Source of the DNA: a virus
Strand: one strand, 5' to 3'
IMG/VR virus record: IMGVR_UViG_3300035698_003187
Coordinates: 1-60,742 of that record
Length of the DNA stretch: 60,742 nucleotides
In this document: positions 30,228 through 38,084 of the stretch, piece after piece
Layout: each line of letters begins with the position of its first letter
Numbering within the stretch: position 1 is the stretch's first letter
Notes under the pieces: generated by a model
Databases searched by the model: none
Told to the model about the DNA's origin: nothing
Seen by the model: the letters and a program-made list of their open reading frames with translations, nothing else
Program-made: the position numbers and the translations under genes

Positions 30228-30296
30228 GGGTCGGTAGCTCAACCGGCAGAGCGGCGGTCTAACCCGTGCGTGTAGGTTCAAGTCCTGCCCGATCCA
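30228..30296 (+). tRNA. Shortened tRNA-like element, possible CUA loop
   Basis: Acceptor GGGTCGG/CCGATCC (seven pairs, one wobble), TA, D arm GCTC-AACCGGCA-GAGC and T arm GTAGG-TTCAAGT-CCTGC are intact, with A73. The anticodon arm plus variable loop is only 18 bases where 22 are usual. The best stem is GCGG/CCGT around TCTAAC, which would put CUA after U33, an amber-reading triplet, but the loop is one base short. It may be a degenerate or unusual tRNA. Confidence 0.5.
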
Positions 30297-30433
30297 TTCG
30301 CTCGATCAGGCATAATAGTGAGGTTTCCAAGTCGCCTCATTTCTGATCTTCGAGTCTGGGCGTGATGCCTTGGCTCAACGAGTACCGAGCCGCTTCTTGA
30401 TCAGGGGCGGCTCAGGTTTCCAGTGTGGGTTAC

Positions 30434-30471
30434 ACGGATGGGTCGCTGTAATGGCGATCCGTCTTTTTTTT
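30434..30471 (+). terminator. Rho-independent terminator
   Basis: ACGGAT (30434-30439) pairs with ATCCGT (30457-30462), with an inner CGC/GCG, followed by C and eight T. Confidence 0.85.
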
Positions 30472-30498
30472 CACTCCAGATGTATTCTGGTGTACACT
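30470..30498 (+). promoter_or_regulatory. Possible promoter of the ParB-methyltransferase unit
   Basis: TTCACT (30470-30475), 17 bases, TACACT (30493-30498), placed directly after the terminator. Confidence 0.4.
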
Positions 30499-30560
30499 TG
30501 AGATGCACATACTCGCGTGGGTGATCCGCGCGACTTGAGGGGTGATCCCGGAGGTGCGAC

Positions 30561-31970
30561 ATGACGACTATGGAACTGCCACGGCTTGAAGTGATTTACA
30601 AGCCAATCGATTCCTTGCGTGAGTTCGAGAATAACTCTCGAACCCATTCCGACGAGCAGATCGACCAGATCGTTGCTTCGATGAATGAGCGGGGCTGGAC
30701 TCAACCAATCCTCATTGACGGAGACGATGGCATCATCGCCGGTCACGCTCGCAAGCTGGCGGGTAAGCGGCGGGGCGATGTCGAGGTGCCAACGATCTGT
30801 CTCTCGCACCTGACTCCCGATCAGATCCGTGCGTATGTCATTGCTGATAATAAACTTGCAGAAAACGCCGGTTGGGATACCGCGATGCTCTCGATCGAGA
30901 TGCGTGGGTTGCTCGAGGCCGGGTATGACATGAGTCTGCTCGGCTTTGATCCCAAGGAGATCGCCCAACTTCTCATGGCACCCGGCGAGGATGGCCTGAC
31001 CGACCCCGACGACTCCCCGGATGTCGACGGCTCCAATATCGTGACCAAGCTCAGGGATGTCTGGTTACTCGGAGATCATCGGCTGGTATGTGGTGACGCG
31101 ACCATCAAGGAGTTCGTTGATCTTGCTCTGGATGGTGTTGAGCCGGGTTTGATGGTGACTGATCCCCCATATGGCCTGAACTACGATCCATCGTGGAGGA
31201 AGAAGTCGGGGCTTGCTGGCGAGGGTCAGCTCGCAGAGGGCAAGGTGCTCAACGACGACCGCGCCGACTGGGGCGATGCTTGGAAGCTGTTTCCCGGCAA
31301 CTGTGCATATGTCTGGCACGCGGGCACCAAGGCCCACATCGTTTCGGCTTCGCTCGAGGCCAATGGCTTCGGAATCCGCTCTCAGATCGTCTGGGTCAAG
31401 AATCGATTCGCCATTTCGCGTGGGCATTACCATGTTCAGCATGAGCCCGCGTTTGAAGCTCGACGCGACGAGATCAACGAATATGGTCATGAAATCGGCC
31501 AGTATGCCGTTCGCCAAGGGAATACCGCGGGGTGGGAGGGCGATCGCAAACAGTCAACCGTCTGGTTCATTGAGCACCGGGTCAACGACACTGGTCATGG
31601 CACCCAGAAGCCGGTCGAGTGCATGGAACGCCCGATCCGCAACAACTCATCGCCCGGCATGGCTGTCTATGAGCCATTCTGTGGCTCCGGTACCACGATC
31701 ATCGCGTGTCAGCGTACTGGTCGACGGTGCCATTCACTCGAGCTCGATCCGAAGTATTGCGATCTGATCGTCCGGCGCTGGCAGGCGTACACAGGTCAAA
31801 CCGCGATTCTGCTCGAGACCGGCCAAACATTCACCGAGGTCATCGATGATCGCGGGATCACACCCGTCGTGGATGAATCGGGTACTGCGCCCGTGAACGA
31901 ACCGCATTCAGAGGTCAGCAGCGATGATTTGGCTGACGCTGGACTCGACTCGGAAGGGGGCGATTCATGA
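30561..31970 (+). CDS. ParB-domain / DNA methyltransferase fusion
   Basis: Residues about 10-100 form a ParB/sulfiredoxin-like N-domain (FENNSRTHSDEQIDQIVASM, then GIIAGHARKLA). From about 180 follows a methyltransferase with DPPYGLNYD (motif IV, about 200) and EPFCGSGTTIIA (motif I, about 371), the beta-type order. Such fusions are common phage orphan methyltransferases; target not readable. GGAGG precedes ATG. The last 50 residues are acidic and variable. With the gene at 20875 it makes two methyltransferases. Confidence 0.9.
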   Translation: MTTMELPRLEVIYKPIDSLREFENNSRTHSDEQIDQIVASMNERGWTQPILIDGDDGIIAGHARKLAGKRRGDVEVPTICLSHLTPDQIRAYVIADNKLAENAGWDTAMLSIEMRGLLEAGYDMSLLGFDPKEIAQLLMAPGEDGLTDPDDSPDVDGSNIVTKLRDVWLLGDHRLVCGDATIKEFVDLALDGVEPGLMVTDPPYGLNYDPSWRKKSGLAGEGQLAEGKVLNDDRADWGDAWKLFPGNCAYVWHAGTKAHIVSASLEANGFGIRSQIVWVKNRFAISRGHYHVQHEPAFEARRDEINEYGHEIGQYAVRQGNTAGWEGDRKQSTVWFIEHRVNDTGHGTQKPVECMERPIRNNSSPGMAVYEPFCGSGTTIIACQRTGRRCHSLELDPKYCDLIVRRWQAYTGQTAILLETGQTFTEVIDDRGITPVVDESGTAPVNEPHSEVSSDDLADAGLDSEGGDS

Positions 31971-32251
31971 GTTTGCCAACCACCAAGGTCAGTATCCGAA
32001 TGGATGGAAGCCCGCTGGGTACCAAGATCGAGATGAATGGGGTTGAAATATCTTGCTCCGAGGTCGAGATCCATCAGACTCACTTGGACGGTACTCACCC
32101 TGAGCCGATCGCCCGCGCCGAGATCATCGGAGTTGAGTTTGAGGGCGAGATAGACACGATTCTGAATACTCAGGTCGCAGGTCGCTCATTCCTACTCATC
32201 GACCCGAATCTGTGGGATGTGGTTCCCAAGGGGCAGGGGGTTCAGTCATGA
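31967..32251 (+). CDS. Hypothetical beta-rich protein, 94 aa
   Basis: Alternating strands (TKVSIRMDGSPLGTKIEMNG) suggest a small beta barrel. ATGA overlaps link it to the methyltransferase fusion and the next gene. Unknown function. Confidence 0.7.
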   Translation: MSLPTTKVSIRMDGSPLGTKIEMNGVEISCSEVEIHQTHLDGTHPEPIARAEIIGVEFEGEIDTILNTQVAGRSFLLIDPNLWDVVPKGQGVQS

Positions 32252-32640
32252 TCCCTGATATTCACGCACGCGTCATCGCGATCATCGGGGGGCTCGATCA
32301 CGAAGAGTTCTTGGCAGGATTCGATCTCGATCCTGAAAACCCGACCGCGCTCCGCATTGACGGGATCTCGACCAGCTTTCCAGATGATGAGCTCGATGAG
32401 TATGAGGGCTGTGCCTTGATGGGCGGTTTATTCTCAGTTCTGTGGGCTCGATGGCGTTCCAAGCGTTTGCAACCACATATTGGTGGAAACTCGGGCTCGA
32501 TCTGGATCTCGGTATTCGATCTCAACCAGAAGACCGATGGGTCTGGTCACTTCCCTGTCTACCGCGCCGAGCGCCCATGCGATCTTGATTGCGTGATTCT
32601 GGCGATGGAGCTGGAGCTTGGCTTGGTTGAAGGCGGGTGA
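32248..32640 (+). CDS. Hypothetical protein, 130 aa
   Basis: Acidic, mixed alpha/beta, Trp near residue 66 and 87; no motif recognised. CAGGGGG precedes the ATG that overlaps the previous stop. Confidence 0.7.
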   Translation: MIPDIHARVIAIIGGLDHEEFLAGFDLDPENPTALRIDGISTSFPDDELDEYEGCALMGGLFSVLWARWRSKRLQPHIGGNSGSIWISVFDLNQKTDGSGHFPVYRAERPCDLDCVILAMELELGLVEGG

Positions 32641-32646
32641 TCCGCG

Positions 32647-33033
32647 ATGGCCATCGAAGTACTCATCCCAAACCGCATCAAGCGTGAGCGATCGCTTGGC
32701 TGGCGTAAGCCGGTCGGGTCTGTCATTGTCGACCGCACATCCCGCTGGGGCAATCCATGGTCTGTGGTCATGCGCCCTGAGACGGGATCGTGGTATGTGT
32801 GCCGGGCATCCAATCAGCGACGGGTCGGACATTGGCACAGGCATCGGTCTGCGGCGATCTTGAGTGCGATTGGGTACTTCCGGCGCTATTTGACGATGAC
32901 TCCCCGCGGGCGGGGTCTGGTGGCATCGTCCGCAAAAGAGTTATCGGGTAAGAATCTGGTTTGCTGGTGCCGGTTTGATGAACCATGCCATGCCGATGTT
33001 TTATTGAGAACCGCGAGGGGGGATACCCCATGA
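32647..33033 (+). CDS. DUF4326 protein
   Basis: VDRTSRWGNPWSVV (about 28-41), LSGKNLVCWC (about 104-113) and CHADVLL close to the C-terminus are the conserved parts of DUF4326, a small family of phages and bacteria with possible nucleotide-binding fold. The conserved Arg, Cys and His could form a catalytic or metal site. Function unknown. Confidence 0.85.
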   Translation: MAIEVLIPNRIKRERSLGWRKPVGSVIVDRTSRWGNPWSVVMRPETGSWYVCRASNQRRVGHWHRHRSAAILSAIGYFRRYLTMTPRGRGLVASSAKELSGKNLVCWCRFDEPCHADVLLRTARGDTP

Positions 33034-33120
33034 GTTCTCATAACCCTGTGACTCAACTCTGTGGTTTGCTCCCTGATCTCGGCTCATTTTTGAGGGTTAT
33101 ATTCTGCGAGGTATCTCGCC

Positions 33121-33618
33121 ATGGGTAGGCCATCAGCATATTCAAAACCCATTGAGGATGAAGTAGTTAGGAGAATGATTGCCGGTGAATCATTGCTCAA
33201 TATTTCTCAGTCTGCACACCTTCCCAGCTATGCCACGATGATGAGGTGGAAGAGTGATCCGGATCATGAGTTTCGCGCCAACTACGCGCGCGCCCGCGAG
33301 GATAGGGGCATCACATATGGGGAGAAGGTTGCGGAGATCGCGTTCTCTGTCCTGACCGGGAAGGTTTCCCCAGAGGCCGGTCGGGTTGCGATGGACGGTT
33401 TGAAGTGGTCGGCTGCTCGGATGAATCCGCGCGAGTTCGGTGACAAGATCGAGTTGACCGGGGAGGTCGATATCAATGTGGGCGTGCTGGCTGTGCCCAT
33501 GAAGACGGGTTCCCTCGAGGAATGGAAGAAGTCTGATCCCACTCGGGAGATCGTGGCCGAGTCGCCGGTCGTCGAAGCTGATCCCAAAGCCCAGCCGATG
33601 GGGGTGGTTCGTGCATGA
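33121..33618 (+). CDS. Terminase small subunit
   Basis: MGRPSAYSKPIEDEVVRRMIAG, then LLNISQSAHLPSYATMMRW, is the HTH start of Sf6-type small terminases; RVAMDGLKWSAARMNPREFGDKI matches the family's conserved oligomerisation end. The 165-residue protein recognises phage DNA for packaging. The large subunit lies three kilobases downstream, with small accessory genes in between, which is unusual. Confidence 0.85.
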   Translation: MGRPSAYSKPIEDEVVRRMIAGESLLNISQSAHLPSYATMMRWKSDPDHEFRANYARAREDRGITYGEKVAEIAFSVLTGKVSPEAGRVAMDGLKWSAARMNPREFGDKIELTGEVDINVGVLAVPMKTGSLEEWKKSDPTREIVAESPVVEADPKAQPMGVVRA

Positions 33619-33669
33619 TGATTTACTGTCCGATAACCACATACTTTCGGATGGGTCAGTTGAAACGCT

Positions 33670-33698
33670 TGATCCCGCTGGGTCTGTGCGTTATATCT
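33670..33698 (+). promoter_or_regulatory. Probable promoter of the accessory block
   Basis: TTGATC (33670-33675), 17 bases, TATATC (33693-33698), then GGGGGTGAAGGAG before ATG 33724. Confidence 0.5.
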
Positions 33699-33723
33699 AG
33701 CGGGGGTGAAGGAGAATGGTGAT

Positions 33724-34014
33724 ATGACAGAACAGATTCCCGCTTGGGCGCACTACCGGATGCAGGTCATCGTCCCGAATATCCAGCATGGTCTCGATGA
33801 GGTCAATGGATCGGATCCTGACAATGATTTATTGCAGAAGCATGTATTGGAGTTCATCGAAGAAACTCCAGAAGAGAGTTTCGAGCAGCCGACCTTGATG
33901 GTTGGTTCGCTTGTGAAGTATCTGGAGAAGCTCGGCGCGGAGGGTCAGGCGTTGAAGTTGAGTATGCAGATGGTCGCAGTTGTTGCGATTCTGGCAGTTG
34001 TGAAGGAAGGGTAA
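33724..34014 (+). CDS. Hypothetical helical protein, 96 aa
   Basis: Acidic and helical with a hydrophobic C-terminal helix (MQMVAVVAILAVV) that could be membrane-associated. GAAGGAG before ATG 33724. First gene of the block between the terminase subunits. Confidence 0.7.
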   Translation: MTEQIPAWAHYRMQVIVPNIQHGLDEVNGSDPDNDLLQKHVLEFIEETPEESFEQPTLMVGSLVKYLEKLGAEGQALKLSMQMVAVVAILAVVKEG

Positions 34015-34016
34015 TC

Positions 34017-34262
34017 ATGGCTTGCGATCTGATCAGATGCCGGGTCTCTTTACAGAGCGATTTGTTGCCCGGAATGAAGGTGGATCGGATTGTCGATGGG
34101 TACACAGAAGATCAGATCATCGACCGTGCAAAGACTTTGGCATCTCTAGCTGTGAAGAAATACATGATGAAAAATACCGATCGAGAACCCGGTAGTTTGA
34201 CGCTGACCTTGTTGATCTGCTCACTCGTAGTTATTGATCTAAAAATATTGGAGGTTTCGTGA
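34017..34262 (+). CDS. Hypothetical protein, 81 aa
   Basis: Two short hydrophobic stretches, the last LTLLICSLVVIDLKIL. GAAGGG precedes ATG. No family recognised. Confidence 0.65.
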   Translation: MACDLIRCRVSLQSDLLPGMKVDRIVDGYTEDQIIDRAKTLASLAVKKYMMKNTDREPGSLTLTLLICSLVVIDLKILEVS

Positions 34263-34576
34263 TGGCGAAGAAGATACTGAGATTCAAGATGATGTATCGG
34301 GATGGGAAGATACCCGGAACGAAGATACTGATGCCCGATCAGGCGATCCGGATGCCAAAGGGCGCTCAACTTCTACGATCCGATTTCTATGGATACTCTG
34401 AGGGGCAGTTGTTTGTCTGGGCGTTGATTGAGACCCAGAACGACGATTGTTTCCGCAGGTTCGGTGTGTATAAGTCTGACGAAGCCCTGCCGCTCGACCC
34501 CGGTGTCTTTGTTTCCACAGCTCTCTCGAAACATGAGATATTGCACATATTCGACTTGGGAGAGGTTCCAGTATGA
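34262..34576 (+). CDS. DUF7352-like protein, 104 aa
   Basis: The order KILMPDQAIRMPKGAQLL...GQLFVWALIETQ...RFGVYKSDEALPL resembles small phage proteins of the DUF7352 type (strand, D-Q-x-I-x-M-P-K-G-A, strand, W-A-L). Function unknown. GGAGG before ATG 34262. Confidence 0.6.
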   Translation: MAKKILRFKMMYRDGKIPGTKILMPDQAIRMPKGAQLLRSDFYGYSEGQLFVWALIETQNDDCFRRFGVYKSDEALPLDPGVFVSTALSKHEILHIFDLGEVPV

Positions 34577-34836
34577 AAACGGTTGAGATGATCCCGGCTT
34601 CAATGTTTGTCTGTGACGAGTGTGGGCGTGATAGCTTTGTGCGACACATCGTGCTTGATCCAGATGCACGAACGGATGAGATGATCGCCTTGGAAGATAA
34701 GTCCAATCTTGAGATCATCGAAGCTGTTGGTGATGACTGCGATAAGGGTGGTCTTTGGTCGATGACTCCCAAGGAGGTGGAGTGTCAACATTGCGAGGCC
34801 AAGTTTGCGACGGCTGAGTTTGGGGATCCGATATGA
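34573..34836 (+). CDS. Zinc-ribbon protein, 87 aa
   Basis: CDEC (about residue 14) and CQHC (about residue 71) can form a zinc ribbon around an acidic helical insertion. ATGA coupling on both sides. Unknown role. Confidence 0.7.
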   Translation: MKTVEMIPASMFVCDECGRDSFVRHIVLDPDARTDEMIALEDKSNLEIIEAVGDDCDKGGLWSMTPKEVECQHCEAKFATAEFGDPI

Positions 34837-35255
34837 TTGTCAAGCTCACGCTCCCTGACTCCGCTGATCAGTTCCTGCTCAACACGGAGCATTTCATTTG
34901 CGCCGAGCCGTTGAGGAAGCGTGTCGGCACCAACGCTCGATCAATCGTGACGATGGAGATGCATTCACCTGTTGAGGTCTCCGAGGATTGTGATCGCGTA
35001 TTTGATCTCATCCATGCATCGGCAGGCCCCGCGTCTGGTCAGTCATCATGGGTGGTGCTCGCCCATCGCCCCGGCACAGCTACGACGATCTCACTCCCCG
35101 GCATTGGGGAGGTTGTTGCGTTTGGTGATGACAAGCGAGAGTTTGCATTTCAAACATTCAGAGAGGCGATGGATGCTGGTGACATTGCTTGCGAAGAGTA
35201 TGGCGCGGCTCTCGAAGTTGCTCGGATCGATCTTGTGCTGGGCGTGAGTTCGTGA
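34833..35255 (+). CDS. Hypothetical protein, 140 aa
   Basis: Beta-rich N-terminal half and helical C-terminus with an acidic bias; not recognised. ATGA start; its stop overlaps a GTG start. Confidence 0.65.
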   Translation: MIVKLTLPDSADQFLLNTEHFICAEPLRKRVGTNARSIVTMEMHSPVEVSEDCDRVFDLIHASAGPASGQSSWVVLAHRPGTATTISLPGIGEVVAFGDDKREFAFQTFREAMDAGDIACEEYGAALEVARIDLVLGVSS

Positions 35256-35623
35256 TCTGTGATCGCGTCAAACTTCATCGGACTCCATATTTCTATGGGT
35301 TCAGGAATCGATCAATGTTTCCTCCTGCAATGCCAATACTGGAATGCCCGCCGTTCTTAATCAATCGGTCTTTCGGAAAGTATGTTCATCGTCCGAGATG
35401 GGGGAGTATTAGATCGAGCTACGATCCAAAATGGAAGACAAGCTGGTCTGGTCAATGCTGGTGTGGGCAGGGGTGGAGTTTGAAGCGTCATTTGTTTTCT
35501 GACAAGGTTCCCGATGGATTATCTGTTTGCGCGACCTGCGAAGGCAGAGCTATCGGCGCTGGTCAACTGGAATCACACATGATAAACGGTCAGATGGTGA
35601 AGTTCTCACCGAGAGGGTCATAG
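35252..35623 (+). CDS. Basic Cys/Trp-containing protein, 123 aa
   Basis: A GTG at 35252 overlapping the previous stop (GTGA) is the likely start. The product is basic and aromatic, with CWC near residue 70 and CATC near residue 92. Base composition is a little more AT-rich than the surroundings. No family recognised. Confidence 0.55.
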   Translation: MICDRVKLHRTPYFYGFRNRSMFPPAMPILECPPFLINRSFGKYVHRPRWGSIRSSYDPKWKTSWSGQCWCGQGWSLKRHLFSDKVPDGLSVCATCEGRAIGAGQLESHMINGQMVKFSPRGS

Positions 35624-35625
35624 TT

Positions 35626-35886
35626 ATGGGTTGCCGATCGTGTGGTGCATGGATTGGCCCGGAGCACAACAAATATTGTGGGCGTTGCGAGTGGGAGAGG
35701 AATCCAAAGAGGTTGACGATGAGTGATAGATATAAAAAACTTCGTGAAGCATACGCTTTGATTCGATCCGTAAAAACAATGTGGCGAGATACAGAATGCC
35801 ACATTACGACATTGGCCAAGTCCCATGGCATTTGTGTTTCCGAATCCATGTTTATACTGTCTCTACCGATGCCGATCAAGGAGTAG
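35626..35886 (+). CDS. Zinc-ribbon protein, 86 aa
   Basis: CRSC and CGRCE in the first 20 residues form a compact ribbon, followed by a basic helical region. Three bases separate it from the previous stop; the ribosome site GAGAGG is upstream. TAG stop. Function unknown. Confidence 0.65.
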   Translation: MGCRSCGAWIGPEHNKYCGRCEWERNPKRLTMSDRYKKLREAYALIRSVKTMWRDTECHITTLAKSHGICVSESMFILSLPMPIKE

Positions 35887-35889
35887 GCG

Positions 35890-36327
35890 ATGGACGATAC
35901 ACCATGCAGATATCCCGGTAATGGTGGCCCGGTTCCATCGTATGTGAACCCTGATTTCGTTATCTCGCAGGGTGTCGCCACTGATCCGTTCACTGGCAAT
36001 CGATATTTCTTCGATCGGTGGCCGAGGAACATGGATCCATGCGAGGGGCTGGCCGCTGCAATGATGGAGGCCGACTTTGCTCGAGCCGACGACCATGCGC
36101 ACTCCATTTTATTGGAAGATCAGACGCTTGCTCTCGAATGCGAGATGCGTGCGCGGGGTATCATTGACGAAACTACCGATTTCGTTTACGATCCCATTGC
36201 TATCCCCGGAATGAATCGGATCGATTTCGATTCTCTGGAAGGATGCCCCGATGAATCCGATGAACCGTTATGCTGGCCCAGAAGCTACGAAGCAGATGAA
36301 CGCGACGAGGACGAACCCCAAGGTTGA
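35890..36327 (+). CDS. Hypothetical acidic protein, 145 aa
   Basis: Pro/Gly-rich start, helical middle, strongly acidic C-terminus (ADERDEDEPQG). CAAGGAG before ATG. Overlaps the next gene by 77 bases in another frame. Confidence 0.65.
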   Translation: MDDTPCRYPGNGGPVPSYVNPDFVISQGVATDPFTGNRYFFDRWPRNMDPCEGLAAAMMEADFARADDHAHSILLEDQTLALECEMRARGIIDETTDFVYDPIAIPGMNRIDFDSLEGCPDESDEPLCWPRSYEADERDEDEPQG

Positions 36328-36649
36328 AGTCTCCCTGCATGCTCGGGAGAATAAAACATGGTTCTGGCGCATCAAGTCCTATGCATCAAATCTGAAACGA
36401 ATGGGGGAGCATTGGTGCCCGCAGATAAGCCAGTGTGAGGTCGATGGAAAGACCAACGATGTCCGCAAGCAGATCTCCATCATGGCTGGTAAGATCGGGG
36501 ATCACCAATGCAGTGTGTTCGTGTCGGTATTTGATCCGTCCGAGATCTCAGCGTTGGCTGTGCAGGCATATGACGATGTCTGCAAGGATCTCGAAAAGAA
36601 TCACGGTGAATCGATTCCTCGGATGGGGCTGCGAGTAGATGACACATAA
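36251..36649 (+). CDS. Hypothetical protein, 132 aa
   Basis: Central alpha/beta region with KVEVSLHARENKTWFWRIKS; no recognised motif. The start may be ATG 36251, 36263 or 36296; GGAAGGATG lies before the first. It overlaps the large terminase gene by 11 bases. Confidence 0.6.
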   Translation: MNPMNRYAGPEATKQMNATRTNPKVEVSLHARENKTWFWRIKSYASNLKRMGEHWCPQISQCEVDGKTNDVRKQISIMAGKIGDHQCSVFVSVFDPSEISALAVQAYDDVCKDLEKNHGESIPRMGLRVDDT

Positions 36650-38084
36650 GCCGCCGATAGCTTGGGAACCGCATCCGGGCGCTCAAGAGCTGTTGATGAC
36701 TTGCCCGGTGTTTGAAGCGATGATTGAGGGCAATCGCGGAGGTGGCAAGACCGATGTATTGCTTATGGATTTCGCCCAGCATGTAGGCCCGCAGTTGATT
36801 GGTGGCCCACCCGCTGGGTTTGGTGATGCGTGGCGCGGGATCCTGTTTCGGCGTACATACCCGGAGCTTGAGGATGTAATCAAGAAGTCGCTCCACTGGT
36901 TTCCCAAAATCTTCCCCGATGCCAAGTTCATCGGCGGCTCACGACCATCATGGCATTTCAAGACTGGTGAGTCTCTGTTGTTTCGTCCGCTCCGCACAGA
37001 GATGGATTATCAGAAGTATCACGGTCACGAATATCCTTGGATCGGCTTCGAAGAGCTGACCAACTGGTCTATGCCGACCGTGTATCTGTTGATGATGTCC
37101 TGTTGCCGGTCGTCGTCTGGGTGCCCGTTGAAGATCCGATCGACCACCAACCCGTCTGGCGTTGGTCATAACTGGGTGAAGAAGCGGTTTCGCCCGAATA
37201 CGATCCTCGGTCGGATCATCGGTGATGTCATTCACAACATCAACGAGAAGCCGCGCGTATCGATCCATTCTGATCTGATTGAGAATCTATCGCTGCTCAG
37301 GAACAACCCGGATTATCAGATGCAGATCCTCATGGCCGCGAAGAGCGAGGGCCAGCGCCGTGCTTGGAAAGATGGCGATTGGAATATTATGTCCGGTGGC
37401 ATGTTCGATGATCTCTGGAATCCAGCCGTTCATGTAGTCCCCAGCTTCCCAATCAGAGCCGTCCCTCGAGGGTGGCGCATCAATCGTTCGTATGACCATG
37501 GGACATCGAAGCCGTTCTCGGTTGGGTGGTGGGCAGAGTCCAATGGGGAGCACTTCACATGGGGTGGTCGGATCATGGGTGCTGTCCCCGGCGATATCTA
37601 TCGGATCCACGAATGGTACGGATCGAAGAACCATGACAACGAGGGGCTGCGATTGACCCCGCGGGAGATTGCGGATGGCATTGTCGATCGCGAGCAGGAT
37701 TATGGTATGTGGGGTCTTGTGAAACCCGGCCCGGCTGACGATATGATCTTCAACTCGGATCCGGGAACCAAGTCGGTGATCAACGAGTTTCGTCATATCG
37801 GAGTAGATTTCACCCCGTCGAATAAGAAGCGGGTTCAGGGTTGGGATCTAATGAGGCAGAGGATGCAAGGTGCATTGGTGCCCATTACTGGGTATCGTGA
37901 GGATCCGGGGATGTATATTTGCGATCGTTGCACTGACTCGATCGAGCAGATTCCGGCTCTCCCGAGGTGTCCAAAGAATGAAGATGATGTCGATACTGAA
38001 TCTCAGGATCACATTGGCGACGAAATGCGCTATAGAGTCATGCAAGATCGATCTGGTAGTACTGGTGGAACATGGAGGCAGTGA
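36639..38084 (+). CDS. Terminase large subunit
   Basis: The 481-residue product has Walker A EGNRGGGKTDVL (about 29-40), Walker B PWIGFEELTN (about 133-142) and a C-terminal nuclease-like region with conserved Asp residues (GPADDMIFNSDPG). This is the packaging motor and headful or site nuclease of tailed phages. A CDRC/CP-rich insertion near the C-terminus may bind zinc. The stop overlaps the portal ATG. Confidence 0.93.
   Translation: MTHKPPIAWEPHPGAQELLMTCPVFEAMIEGNRGGGKTDVLLMDFAQHVGPQLIGGPPAGFGDAWRGILFRRTYPELEDVIKKSLHWFPKIFPDAKFIGGSRPSWHFKTGESLLFRPLRTEMDYQKYHGHEYPWIGFEELTNWSMPTVYLLMMSCCRSSSGCPLKIRSTTNPSGVGHNWVKKRFRPNTILGRIIGDVIHNINEKPRVSIHSDLIENLSLLRNNPDYQMQILMAAKSEGQRRAWKDGDWNIMSGGMFDDLWNPAVHVVPSFPIRAVPRGWRINRSYDHGTSKPFSVGWWAESNGEHFTWGGRIMGAVPGDIYRIHEWYGSKNHDNEGLRLTPREIADGIVDREQDYGMWGLVKPGPADDMIFNSDPGTKSVINEFRHIGVDFTPSNKKRVQGWDLMRQRMQGALVPITGYREDPGMYICDRCTDSIEQIPALPRCPKNEDDVDTESQDHIGDEMRYRVMQDRSGSTGGTWRQ

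Noticed and set aside
30561-31970. ParB gene as evidence of a plasmid-like partition system
   Set aside because: The ParB domain is fused to a methyltransferase and there is no ParA gene; this fusion is a common phage methyltransferase type.
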